This document shows, piece by piece, positions 1 to 5,953 of a DNA stretch of 8,124 nt. Every line of letters starts with the position of its first letter. Positions within the stretch are counted from its first letter, which is position 1. The DNA lies in contig JAJYQG010000027.1 in the NCBI GenBank assembly GCA_021794775.1, positions 1-8,124 of the forward strand. Reading direction: 5' to 3'. The DNA comes from Pseudomonadota bacterium (GTDB taxonomy: Bacteria > Pseudomonadota > Gammaproteobacteria > Burkholderiales > Ferrovaceae). The notes below the pieces were generated by a model that saw nothing but the letters and a program-made list of their open reading frames with translations, was not told where the DNA came from and searched no databases. The translations under genes and the position numbers were made by a program.

Positions 1-609
1 GTAGAAGCGTCCGGACAGCAGGCGTGCCAGATGGTGCTGGAGTGCGCCCACCGGCGGGGAAATGGACATATCGTTGTCGTTGAGCACCACGATCAGATTG
101 GCGCCGGTAAGCTTGGCGTTGTTCATGGCCTCGAAGGCCATGCCGCCGGTCAGGGCGCCGTCGCCGATAATGGCGATGCTGCGTTCGGGGCGTCCTGCGC
201 GATGAAAGGCGGTGGCCATGCCCAGGGCCGCGCTGATCGAGGTGCTGGAATGGGCGGTGCCAAAGGCATCGTAAGGGCTTTCGGAACGTCGCGGAAAGCC
301 GGACAGGCCACCGTACTGGCGCAAACTTCCCATTTCGTGGCGGCGCCCTGTCAGGATCTTATGGGCATAGGTTTGGTGTCCGACATCCCAGATCAGGCGA
401 TCATCCGGGGTATCAAAGACGTAATGCAGTGCCAGGGTCAGTTCAACGGTACCGAGATTGCTGGACAGATGGCCGCCGGTTTTGGCCACGCTGTGGAGAA
501 TGAACGCGCGCAGATCATGGGCCAGACCGGGCAAGGCGCGCCTGTCGAGGCGGCGCAGGTCGGCGGGAGAGCGGATGTCATCCAAATTGGCAGGGGCGAA
601 GGACGGCAT
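1..609 (-). CDS. dxs: 1-deoxy-D-xylulose-5-phosphate synthase, N-terminal part (truncated by window edge)
   Basis: The product is the thiamine-diphosphate enzyme that condenses pyruvate and glyceraldehyde 3-phosphate to DXP, the first step of the MEP isoprenoid pathway, in the cytoplasm. I translated the minus strand from the ATG at 609 and obtained 203 uninterrupted codons to the window edge; the family is about 620 residues, so roughly two thirds is missing. Visible family motifs are [18 protein letters not shown] (about residues 46-63), [16 protein letters not shown] (75-90), [14 protein letters not shown] (117-130), the thiamine-diphosphate/Mg motif [13 protein letters not shown] (149-161) and [14 protein letters not shown] (177-190). 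These match DXP synthase rather than ordinary transketolase. The start lies 6 bases after the ispA stop with no good Shine-Dalgarno, so translation is probably coupled to ispA. The identification is very secure. Nothing odd is seen in the visible part. Confidence 0.97.
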   Translation of the reverse strand, partial: MPSFAPANLDDIRSPADLRRLDRRALPGLAHDLRAFILHSVAKTGGHLSSNLGTVELTLALHYVFDTPDDRLIWDVGHQTYAHKILTGRRHEMGSLRQYGGLSGFPRRSESPYDAFGTAHSSTSISAALGMATAFHRAGRPERSIAIIGDGALTGGMAFEAMNNAKLTGANLIVVLNDNDMSISPPVGALQHHLARLLSGRFY

Positions 610-615
610 GGTGGT

Positions 616-1518
616 TCAATGATGACGTGCGCTGATTCGTTGCGTCAAGCCACGCAGATACTCGGTGTTGCCCGGGACGCGCGCAAGCGCGACCAGGGTT
701 TCGTCCAGAACCTCCGCCGCCTTGTCCCGGGCAGCGCCAAGGCCCAGCAGGGTGACGTAGGTGGCCTTGTTGTGGGCATCGTCTTTGCCTGCTGTTTTGC
801 CCAGGGTGGCGCTGTCTGACGTGACGTCGAGGATATCGTCTACGATCTGGTACAAAAGGCCCAATCGATTGGCAAAATGGGTCAGGTCGTGGATGATGGA
901 CGGGGCGATGTCCGTCGTGCCGCATAGGGTTCCCAGCAGGACGGCGGCGCGAATCAGGGCCCCTGTCTTCTTCAGGTGCATGGCTTCCAGTTCGTCCAGC
1001 GACAGCGACGTGCGGTGGCTGGCCAGATCGAGCGCTTGCCCGCCTGCCATGCCGCGTGAACCACTGGCGATGGCCAGCAAACGTACCTGGGCCAGATGGC
1101 GTGCCTCGTGGCCTGGGGCGCAGGAGTCGGTCAACCACTGAAAAGCCAGGGATTGCAAGGCATCGCCTGCCAGCAGGGCGGTGGCTTCGCCAAAACGAAT
1201 GTGACAGGTGGGTTGACCCCGCCGCAGGGCATCGTTGTCCATGCAAGGCAGGTCGTCGTGGATCAGGGAATAGGCATGGATCAATTCGAGGCTGCCTGCC
1301 GCACGTAAAGACGGCTCTCTGGGCATGTCGAGCAGTTCGGCGCAGGCCAGTGTCAGCAGGGCGCGCAAGCGTTTGCCTCCACCCAGGGTGGCGTAGCGCA
1401 TGGCTTGATGCAGGTCCTGGGGGCTTTGCGCCGGCGCCGGGAGTTGCTGCGCCAGAAAGGTTCCCAGGGCCTGTTGCTGGCGTTCAATCCACAGGTCAAG
1501 CGTCACAGGTGGCGTCAT
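616..1518 (-). CDS. ispA: Farnesyl diphosphate synthase (short-chain polyprenyl synthase)
   Basis: This 300-residue protein condenses isopentenyl diphosphate with dimethylallyl and geranyl diphosphate to give farnesyl diphosphate, the precursor of quinone side chains and undecaprenyl carrier. Visible motifs are LGGGKRLRALL (46-55, diphosphate-binding Lys/Arg), the first Asp-rich motif DDLPCMD (88-94, bacterial DDxxxxD form), GDALQSLAF (118-126), KKTGALIRAA (183-192) and the second Asp-rich motif DDILD (227-231), followed by LGKTAGKDDAHNKATYVTLLG. Length equals the usual IspA length. The frame stays open upstream to 1761, but I chose the ATG at 1516-1518 because it overlaps the xseB stop by 4 bases (ATGA), the typical arrangement for this pair, and because the extension is low-complexity shadow of xseB. 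Geranylgeranyl synthase is the main alternative, but sequence and context favour farnesyl. Confidence 0.96.
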   Translation of the reverse strand: MTPPVTLDLWIERQQQALGTFLAQQLPAPAQSPQDLHQAMRYATLGGGKRLRALLTLACAELLDMPREPSLRAAGSLELIHAYSLIHDDLPCMDNDALRRGQPTCHIRFGEATALLAGDALQSLAFQWLTDSCAPGHEARHLAQVRLLAIASGSRGMAGGQALDLASHRTSLSLDELEAMHLKKTGALIRAAVLLGTLCGTTDIAPSIIHDLTHFANRLGLLYQIVDDILDVTSDSATLGKTAGKDDAHNKATYVTLLGLGAARDKAAEVLDETLVALARVPGNTEYLRGLTQRISARHH

Positions 1519-1754
1519 GGGGAAGGGTAATCCCTCAAGTTGGTCCCTTCCAGTACGCGGATGCGTTGTTCGGCATCGGCCAGGCGATGCTGGCAATACT
1601 GGAGCAGAACGCTGCCGCGTTGGTAGGTTGTCAGGGCTTCTTCCAGGGTGAGTTGTCCAGTCTCCAGGCGGTTCAGTTGTTCTTCCAGTTCCTGAAGGGC
1701 GCTTTCGTAACTGTCTGGCAAAGTCGGGTCCATGTGCGGTCTCACAAAATCCAT
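1515..1754 (-). CDS. xseB: Exodeoxyribonuclease VII small subunit
   Basis: The 79-residue product is the small subunit of exonuclease VII, which with several copies per XseA large subunit degrades single-stranded DNA to oligonucleotides in the cytoplasm. The family core is seen at about residues 15-70: SYESALQELEEQLNRLETG, then LTLEEALTTYQRGSVLLQYC and AEQRIRVLE, an antiparallel helical hairpin with the characteristic LExG and L..Y..G..L signatures. Length is normal. It is the first gene of the minus-strand unit and overlaps ispA by 4 bases, so the two are translationally coupled. The start is uncertain: the ATG at 1754 has only GGG-like complementarity upstream, and an internal ATG at codon 8 (1733) would give a 72-residue protein beginning directly before the conserved core. 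xseA is not in the window, which is usual because the two subunit genes are often unlinked. Confidence 0.93.
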   Translation of the reverse strand: MDFVRPHMDPTLPDSYESALQELEEQLNRLETGQLTLEEALTTYQRGSVLLQYCQHRLADAEQRIRVLEGTNLRDYPSP

Positions 1755-1806
1755 GCTGCAACCCTGTAGTTTACCCGATCACTGGTCTTGGTGTTGTAAG
1801 TTGGGG

Positions 1807-1812
1807 TATAAT
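1807..1812 (+). promoter_or_regulatory. -10 box (TATAAT) of the Rieske gene promoter
   Basis: A perfect sigma-70 -10 hexamer sits 82 bases before the chosen ATG. The -35 region is weak and there is no TGn extended -10, which suggests either a weak or an activator-dependent promoter. That last point is inference. Confidence 0.5.
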
Positions 1813-1853
1813 TCCGCTCTTGTTCTGTTCGGGCTGCGGCGGCGATCCTGATT

Positions 1854-1876
1854 ATGCAACCTGCATTCTTGTTTTT
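1854..1876 (+). terminator. Weak hairpin plus T-rich tract in the Rieske gene leader
   Basis: ATGCA (1854-1858) and TGCAT (1862-1866) form a perfect 5-bp stem with a 3-base loop ACC, followed by TCTTG and five T residues (1872-1876). It has the layout of a weak intrinsic terminator or attenuator between the TATAAT box and the Rieske ATG, but the stem is short and only 2 of 5 pairs are G-C. Low confidence. Confidence 0.2.
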
Positions 1877-1894
1877 CGGTTATAGGGTGTGGAT

Positions 1895-2992
1895 ATGAGC
1901 GACTTGGGCTCTCTGTCACAATTTGCCGGTGCGGTGCCCCATCTGCCTTTGCGCTGGTACTTCGATGCTGAAGTCGAAGGTGTCGAGTGGGAGAGACTGT
2001 TCCTGGCGGGTCCGCGCTACGCCGGCCACCAGCTTCTGGTGCCTGAGGCGGGAGACTATCATTCGTTGCCTTGGCGCGACCATGCGGCTTTGCTGGTCAA
2101 TAACGGCCGGGGTGTTGAACTGTTGTCCAACGTCTGTCGCCATCGTCAAGCCATCATGCTTGAAGGGCGTGGACATGCGCATAACATCGTTTGCCCTTTG
2201 CATCGCTGGACCTACGATTTGCAAGGCAAGCTGGCTGGCGCGCCGCATTTTGATGCGCGCCCCTGCCTTGATCTGGAACGTTTCCCCCTGACATCCTGGA
2301 ATGGGCTGTTGTTTGAGGGGGGTGAAAAAGTGGTGGCCGAATTGCAGCGTTGTCAGGCTGCGCGGGATTTGGATTTCACGGGCTACCAGTTGGACACGGT
2401 GCAAACGTTTCAGCATCCCTTCAACTGGAAAACCTTCATTGAGGTCTATCTCGAGGATTACCACGTTGTGCCTTTCCATCCGGGGTTGTCGGGTTTTGTC
2501 AATTGCGACGATCTGCGTTGGGAATTCGGGGCGGGTTACAGCGTCCAGACCGTGGGACTGAAGGATCATCTGCGTCGCGCGGGTTCCGAGGTGTACCAGC
2601 GTTGGCATGAGGCGGTGCGTCGCTACAGTGGCGAGCGTGAACCTTCCAATGGCGCCATCTGGATGGTGCTGTTTCCCAATGTCATGGTGGAATGGTATCC
2701 CCATGTGCTGGTGATCAGCACCGTCTGGCCGAATGGTCCCCAGGCTTGCACCAATGTGGTCGAGTTTTATTACCCGGAAGAGATTGTGCTCTTTGAGCGG
2801 GAGTTTGTTCAGGCCCAGCAGCAAGCCTACCTGGAAACGGCGCGGGAAGACGATGAGATTTGTACGCGCATGGATCGCGGGCGCCGTGCGCTGTGGCAAA
2901 GGGGAAAGGATGAAGCTGGCCCTTACCAGTCACCCATGGAAGATGGGATGCTGCATTTCCACGAATTTTTGCAACGCAGCCTGTGCGGTTGA
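1895..2992 (+). CDS. Orphan Rieske non-heme iron oxygenase, alpha-type subunit
   Basis: This is a 365-residue Rieske oxygenase catalytic subunit; substrate unknown. The N-terminal Rieske domain holds the 2Fe-2S ligands C81-x-H83 and C100-x2-H103 (CRH... and CPLHRWTYD). The C-terminal catalytic domain (about 165-365) starts with NWKTFIEVYLEDYHVVPFH (177-195): H190 and H195 fit the two iron-binding histidines, E187 sits where the Asp/Glu that links the Rieske centre to the iron of the neighbouring subunit lies, and D319 in REDDEIC fits the third iron ligand. All key residues appear present, so it should be active. An in-frame GTG at 1889 is possible, but ATG 1895 has GGGTG five bases upstream. 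It is monocistronic, with no ferredoxin, reductase or beta subunit nearby, so electrons must come from partners encoded elsewhere. The Glu at 187 resembles the choline/carnitine-type monooxygenase branch, but I would not assign a substrate. Confidence 0.9.
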   Translation: MSDLGSLSQFAGAVPHLPLRWYFDAEVEGVEWERLFLAGPRYAGHQLLVPEAGDYHSLPWRDHAALLVNNGRGVELLSNVCRHRQAIMLEGRGHAHNIVCPLHRWTYDLQGKLAGAPHFDARPCLDLERFPLTSWNGLLFEGGEKVVAELQRCQAARDLDFTGYQLDTVQTFQHPFNWKTFIEVYLEDYHVVPFHPGLSGFVNCDDLRWEFGAGYSVQTVGLKDHLRRAGSEVYQRWHEAVRRYSGEREPSNGAIWMVLFPNVMVEWYPHVLVISTVWPNGPQACTNVVEFYYPEEIVLFEREFVQAQQQAYLETAREDDEICTRMDRGRRALWQRGKDEAGPYQSPMEDGMLHFHEFLQRSLCG

Positions 2993-2995
2993 CGC

Positions 2996-3013
2996 GGGGC
3001 TTGTGGGGCTTCT
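2996..3013 (+). repeat. Two 9-base direct repeats just upstream of the rpsP promoter
   Basis: GGGGCTTGT is followed at once by GGGGCTTCT, one mismatch in nine. The second copy abuts the proposed -35 box. It could be a regulator site or chance; too short to tell. Confidence 0.35.
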
Positions 3014-3042
3014 TGCATTGATCGGGTCTCCCGGTTTATAAT
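3013..3042 (+). promoter_or_regulatory. Sigma-70 promoter of the rpsP operon
   Basis: The -10 is a perfect TATAAT at 3037-3042. The -35 candidate TTGCAT at 3013-3018 has an 18-base spacer. Transcription should begin near 3049, giving a leader of about 52 bases before the rpsP ATG. A 4-bp palindrome CGGGTCTCCCG (3023-3033) fills part of the spacer. This is the only strong promoter I see for the six genes that follow. Confidence 0.65.
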
Positions 3043-3055
3043 CAAAGACTTTTTC

Positions 3056-3078
3056 GTATTCCGGGTGGTCCGGGATAC
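3056..3078 (+). other. Stem-loop in the 5' leader of the rpsP operon mRNA
   Basis: Bases 3056-3064 (GTATTCCGG) pair with 3070-3078 (CCGGGATAC) to form a 9-bp stem with one G-U pair (3060 with 3074) and a 5-base loop GUGGU. It lies inside the predicted leader, about 7 bases after the predicted transcription start, and ends 9 bases before the Shine-Dalgarno AGGGA at 3088-3092. There is no T tract after it, so it is not a classical terminator. It may stabilise the 5' end or act as a protein-binding site controlling rpsP; that role is inference. Confidence 0.55.
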
Positions 3079-3087
3079 TTCTTCCAC

Positions 3088-3092
3088 AGGGA
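3088..3092 (+). promoter_or_regulatory. Ribosome binding site of rpsP
   Basis: AGGGA followed by an 8-base spacer to ATG 3101. It decides the S16 start: an in-frame GTG further upstream (3065) falls in the loop of the leader stem-loop and would add residues absent from S16. Confidence 0.7.
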
Positions 3093-3100
3093 TTCGGACT

Positions 3101-3358
3101 ATGGTCGTGATTCGATTGGCTCGTGGCGGTGCGCGCAACCGTCCTTTCTACAACGTGGTGGTGGCGGATTCACGGCATCGTCGTGATGGTCGCTTCATCG
3201 AGCGTCTGGGGTTCTACAATCCTCTGATCGGTGAAGGTTCCGATGCCTTGCGTCTTGATCTCGGACGGGTTGAGTTCTGGCGTGAGCGCGGAGCCAAACC
3301 TTCCGATGCGGTTCAGAAATTGATCAAGCAAGCGGGAGCCCAAGCTGTCGCAGCCTGA
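3101..3358 (+). CDS. rpsP: 30S ribosomal protein S16
   Basis: The 85-residue product is S16, a primary assembly protein that binds 16S rRNA in the lower body of the 30S subunit. The family signature is at the N-terminus: [20 protein letters not shown] then [20 protein letters not shown] (about 1-41), followed by [20 protein letters not shown] (53-72) and a short Ala-rich tail. Length is typical. The reading frame is open upstream, but the ATG at 3101 is fixed by a good Shine-Dalgarno and by the conserved MVxIRLxRxG start. It is the first gene of the operon, directly behind the TATAAT promoter and a stem-loop leader, and is expected to be strongly translated relative to rimM and trmD. Confidence 0.98.
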   Translation: MVVIRLARGGARNRPFYNVVVADSRHRRDGRFIERLGFYNPLIGEGSDALRLDLGRVEFWRERGAKPSDAVQKLIKQAGAQAVAA

Positions 3359-3362
3359 ATGG

Positions 3363-3854
3363 GTGGTCATGGGCCGTGTCGGACTTCCTTTCGGGGTTCG
3401 CGGGTGGCTCAGAATCCAGACCTTCAGCCATGAGTTGGACGGTCTGGCGCATTACCCGGTATGGTGGTTGGGTCAGTCGGGCGATTACCGGCCTCATCCT
3501 CTGCTGGAATGGCAAATTCAAGGCGGAGCCTTGGTGGTATTGCTGGAAGGGGTGACGGATCGCAGTGGTGCCGAGCGCCTGCGAGGCAGCGAAGTGGCGG
3601 TGCCGCGGGATGCCTTGCCCGTTCTGCCGCAGGGCGAGTATTACTGGTCCGATCTCGTAGGGATGGCGGTGGTAGGGGCTGAAAAGGTGCCGCTGGGTCA
3701 GGTGAGCGGATTGTTGGAAACGGGGGGACACCCGGTTCTGGTGGTTCAAGATGAAGGGCAAGAACGTTTGATTCCCTTTGTCGAGCCGATATTGCAGGAT
3801 GTCGATCGGATGGCGCGGTGCATCACGGTGGATTGGGGCGCTGATTTCGGATGA
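3363..3854 (+). CDS. rimM: Ribosome maturation factor RimM
   Basis: RimM binds S19 in the assembling 30S head and helps mature the 3' domain of 16S rRNA. From GTG 3363 the protein has 163 residues: an N-terminal RimM domain beginning [20 protein letters not shown] (about 2-80, ending in VAVPRDALP) and a PRC-barrel domain from YYWSDLVGM (93-101) with [18 protein letters not shown] and LIPFVEPIL (136-144). The start is doubtful. GTG 3363 and ATG 3369 both begin right at the conserved first strand, with no Shine-Dalgarno, whereas most RimM proteins have several residues before it. The frame is open back to a stop at 3321, and a CTG at 3345 preceded by GGGAG at 3334-3338 would add six residues and overlap rpsP by 14 bases. 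The stop overlaps the trmD start by 4 bases. Function is certain; the start is not. Confidence 0.94.
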   Translation: MVMGRVGLPFGVRGWLRIQTFSHELDGLAHYPVWWLGQSGDYRPHPLLEWQIQGGALVVLLEGVTDRSGAERLRGSEVAVPRDALPVLPQGEYYWSDLVGMAVVGAEKVPLGQVSGLLETGGHPVLVVQDEGQERLIPFVEPILQDVDRMARCITVDWGADFG

Positions 3855-4633
3855 GTTATCGCTTCAGCGTGATCACGCTGTTTCCTGACATGCTGGCGGC
3901 GTTGACCGATTACGGGGTGACGCGCCGGGCCAGGGAACAGGGCGTGTGGTCGTTGGCGACGTGGAATCCGCGCGATTTCACCCACGACCGTTATCGTACC
4001 ATCGATGACAGGCCGTACGGTGGAGGTCCGGGCATGGTCATGTTGCCCGATCCGCTGATGGGCGCAGTGAAGGCGGCCAAGCAACACCTTGCAGGATTGG
4101 GGGTGGAGCAACCGAAGGTGGTGTATTTGACGCCCCAGGGCGCCCCGATGACCCATGAACGGGTCTTGTCCTGGGCGGCGCTGGGGGGGATGGTGCTGCT
4201 GGCAGGGCGTTACGAAGGGATAGATCAACGGCTCATCGACGCCGTGGTGGATGAAGAAGTTTCGCTGGGGGATTTTGTGTTGTCGGGGGGGGAATTGCCC
4301 GCGATGGCGGTGATGGATGCCGTCATCCGTCAATTGCCGGGAACCCTGGGCAATGCCGATTCGGCAGGGCAGGAGTCGTTTGTGCATGGGCTGTTGGAGG
4401 CCCCTCACTACACCCGCCCTGAAATGTTTGAAGGAAGGGTAGTACCGCCAGTTTTGATGTCGGGCCATCATGCTGATATCGAGCGCTGGCGCAGGATGCA
4501 GTCCTTGGGCCGCACCTGGCAAAAACGTCCGGATATGTTGGCCCGCCAACCGCTGTCCGGGGAAGATCAAAAACTCTTGGAAGAGTTTCAAAAAGCCCAA
4601 TTGGGGCAGGAGTCGAATCATGAATGTCATTGA
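3851..4633 (+). CDS. trmD: tRNA (guanine-N1)-methyltransferase (m1G37)
   Basis: TrmD transfers methyl from S-adenosylmethionine to G37 next to the anticodon, which prevents +1 frameshifting. The 260-residue length is typical. Motifs are [12 protein letters not shown] (53-64), YLTPQGAPM (92-100), the trefoil-knot cofactor site [14 protein letters not shown] (117-130) and [17 protein letters not shown] (138-154), where D141 corresponds to the catalytic Asp of the family, then PHYTRPE (185-191) and the C-terminal tRNA-binding [17 protein letters not shown]. The start is the ATG inside ATGA, overlapping rimM, with only a distant GGGG upstream, so translation is probably coupled and modest. The last 14 bases overlap rplS. 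Two G runs, 7 at 4183-4189 and 8 at 4285-4292, lie inside the gene; the frame is intact through both. Confidence 0.98.
   Translation: MSYRFSVITLFPDMLAALTDYGVTRRAREQGVWSLATWNPRDFTHDRYRTIDDRPYGGGPGMVMLPDPLMGAVKAAKQHLAGLGVEQPKVVYLTPQGAPMTHERVLSWAALGGMVLLAGRYEGIDQRLIDAVVDEEVSLGDFVLSGGELPAMAVMDAVIRQLPGTLGNADSAGQESFVHGLLEAPHYTRPEMFEGRVVPPVLMSGHHADIERWRRMQSLGRTWQKRPDMLARQPLSGEDQKLLEEFQKAQLGQESNHECH
4608..4612 (+). promoter_or_regulatory. Strong ribosome binding site of rplS inside trmD
   Basis: AGGAG with a 7-base spacer to ATG 4620, located within the last codons of trmD. It is the best Shine-Dalgarno in the operon and fixes the L19 start; it should let L19 be made in excess over TrmD. Confidence 0.75.
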
Positions 4634-5000
4634 GCAGTTGGAACAGGAAGAAATGGCCCGTCTGGGCAAGACAATCCCCTCTTTTGCACCTGGGGACACG
4701 GTGGTGGTCAGCGTTTCGGTCGTGGAAGGGGAGCGCAAGCGTGTTCAGGCTTTCGAGGGCGTGGTGATTGCCAAGCGTAACCGCGGCTTGAATTCGTCGT
4801 TCATCGTTCGCAAGGTGTCATCCGGTGAAGGCGTGGAACGTACTTTTCAGACCTGGTCGCCACTGATTACGGGCATTGAAGTGAAGCGTCGTGGCGATGT
4901 GCGCCGTGCCAAGCTTTATTATCTGCGCGAACGTTCCGGCAAGTCGGCCCGTATCCGTGAAAAACTGCCCAACCGTGTGCGCGAGACCAAGGCTGGCTGA
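4620..5000 (+). CDS. rplS: 50S ribosomal protein L19
   Basis: L19 lies at the 30S-50S interface of the large subunit. The 126-residue protein starts [16 protein letters not shown], followed by the KOW/SH3-like barrel: [20 protein letters not shown] (about 24-43), [20 protein letters not shown] (45-64) and [20 protein letters not shown] (67-86), then the conserved [20 protein letters not shown] (88-107) and the basic tail KSARIREKL. Slightly longer than the roughly 115 residues of E. coli L19 because of the C-terminal tail NRVRETKAG, which is common in betaproteobacteria as far as I recall. The open frame extends upstream to 4470 inside trmD, but the ATG at 4620 with AGGAG upstream matches the family start. 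It overlaps the trmD end by 14 bases. Confidence 0.98.
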   Translation: MNVIEQLEQEEMARLGKTIPSFAPGDTVVVSVSVVEGERKRVQAFEGVVIAKRNRGLNSSFIVRKVSSGEGVERTFQTWSPLITGIEVKRRGDVRRAKLYYLRERSGKSARIREKLPNRVRETKAG

Positions 5001-5020
5001 TTGCGGTTGATGCCGGTGGG

Positions 5021-5947
5021 GTGCGCGTGGAACCATTGCCTCCTGCTCGAGCTGTTGATGATGAGCTGGATGCTTTTTGCGACAGCCTATGGCTGGAAGA
5101 GGGGCTTGCGCGCCTGACCTTGGAGAGCTACCGCAGTGATTTGCGGCAGCTGTGGGGCTGGCTTGAAGACCTGCACCATTTGTCAGGCTGGCATGATGTG
5201 ACCGAAGCGCATCTGCAACAGTGGATGTCGGTGCTTTATCTGCAGCGCCGCGCCTCACCCGCGACGGCAGCCCGTTGTTTGACCAGCATGCGCCGTTTTT
5301 TTCGCCACCGGGTGCGGGTTCATCCAGGCTCCGGCGATCCGACGGCGCGCCTCGATTCGCCGCGCCAGGTCAGGTCCATGCCCCAAAGTTTGTCTGAGAC
5401 CGAGGTTGAGCGTTTGCTCGAGGCCCCTCAGGTGGAAACGCCGCTGGGACTCCGTGACCGAACCATGCTTGAAGTCTTGTATGCCAGCGGACTGCGTGTC
5501 AGCGAGTTGGTTACCTTGAGACTGGCCCAGATCGGGTTGGCCGAAGGGGTGGTGCGCGTCTTGGGCAAAGGCAACAAGGAACGCCTGGTTCCCCTCGGGG
5601 AGCCTGCGATACAGTGGCTTCAACGTTATCTGCGTGAAATCCGCGTGATGTGGCTTGCGGGCACGATGCAAGAATATGCGTTCATCACCCCACGGGGACA
5701 GCCCATGACGCGACAGGCTTTCTGGTATCGTATCAAGCATCATGCCGCGACAGCGGGCATCATGGTGCCACTCTCGCCGCATACGTTGCGCCATGCTTTC
5801 GCCACCCATCTGGTCAACCACGGTGCCGATTTGAGGGTGGTGCAAATGCTGCTGGGGCATGCGGACATTTCAACCACCCAAATTTATACCCATGTGGCGC
5901 GCGAACGATTGCGGGAACTTCACGCGCGTCACCACCCACGAGGATGA
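5021..5947 (+). CDS. xerD: Site-specific tyrosine recombinase XerD
   Basis: XerD acts with XerC at the dif site, under FtsK control, to resolve chromosome dimers at division. The 308-residue protein has an N-terminal SAM-like core-binding domain (about 14-110; FCDSLWLEEGLARLTLESYR) and a C-terminal catalytic domain. All six catalytic positions of the family are present: R159 (ASGLRVSEL), K183 (GKGNKERLVPLG), H254 and R257 (SPHTLRHAFATHL), H280 (LLGHADIS) and the nucleophile Y289 (TTQIYTHV). The C-terminal tail RERLRELHARHHPRG closely follows E. coli XerD, which separates it from XerC and from phage integrases. It starts 20 bases after rplS. GTG 5021 has no clear ribosome site; GTG 5027 is an alternative with GGTGGGG five bases upstream and would remove two residues. 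It appears to be cotranscribed with the ribosomal operon. Confidence 0.95.
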   Translation: MRVEPLPPARAVDDELDAFCDSLWLEEGLARLTLESYRSDLRQLWGWLEDLHHLSGWHDVTEAHLQQWMSVLYLQRRASPATAARCLTSMRRFFRHRVRVHPGSGDPTARLDSPRQVRSMPQSLSETEVERLLEAPQVETPLGLRDRTMLEVLYASGLRVSELVTLRLAQIGLAEGVVRVLGKGNKERLVPLGEPAIQWLQRYLREIRVMWLAGTMQEYAFITPRGQPMTRQAFWYRIKHHAATAGIMVPLSPHTLRHAFATHLVNHGADLRVVQMLLGHADISTTQIYTHVARERLRELHARHHPRG

Positions 5948-5953
5948 GCTTCC

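Larger units (their letters stand above)
1755..1894. promoter_or_regulatory. Divergent intergenic region between xseB and the Rieske gene
   Basis: This 140-base stretch separates two divergent genes and must hold promoters for both. Rightward, a perfect TATAAT lies at 1807-1812; no strong -35 hexamer stands at the ideal 17-base distance (the best is a poor TGGTCT at 1783-1788, 18-base spacer). Leftward, a TAAACT reading on the minus strand (about 1774-1779) could be the xseB -10, but I see no convincing -35. The predicted rightward leader of about 75 bases is G+C rich at first, then contains a small hairpin and T-rich tract (1854-1876). GGGTG at 1885-1889 is the likely ribosome binding site and sets the Rieske start at ATG 1895. 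Confidence 0.55.

Noticed and set aside
31..819. Long plus-strand open frame opposite dxs and ispA
   Set aside because: It is antisense to a clear DXP synthase and farnesyl synthase, has no recognisable motif and has the Gly/Ala/Gln-rich composition of a G+C-driven shadow frame.
1519..1761. N-terminal extension of ispA by 81 codons
   Set aside because: It overlaps xseB completely, is Arg/Thr/Pro-rich, and the ATG overlapping the xseB stop gives a normal-length IspA.
1056..1769. Plus-strand open frame opposite ispA and xseB
   Set aside because: Antisense to two well-supported genes; Arg/Gly/Pro-rich composition with no domain.
1916..2899. 327-codon minus-strand open frame opposite the Rieske gene
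   Set aside because: The plus-strand frame carries all Rieske and iron ligands; the antisense frame shows no family motif.
3023..3033. CGGGTCTCCCG palindrome as terminator for the Rieske gene
   Set aside because: Only a 4-bp stem, no T tract of useful length after it, and it lies between the -35 and -10 of the rpsP promoter.
3746..4738. 330-codon minus-strand open frame opposite trmD
   Set aside because: Shadow of trmD and rplS; rich in His, Pro, Gln and Arg as expected of antisense translation.
5021..5947. Tyrosine recombinase as sign of an integrated mobile element
   Set aside because: The sequence is chromosomal XerD type (tail and catalytic motifs close to E. coli XerD), sits inside an operon, and no att repeats, tRNA or phage genes are near.
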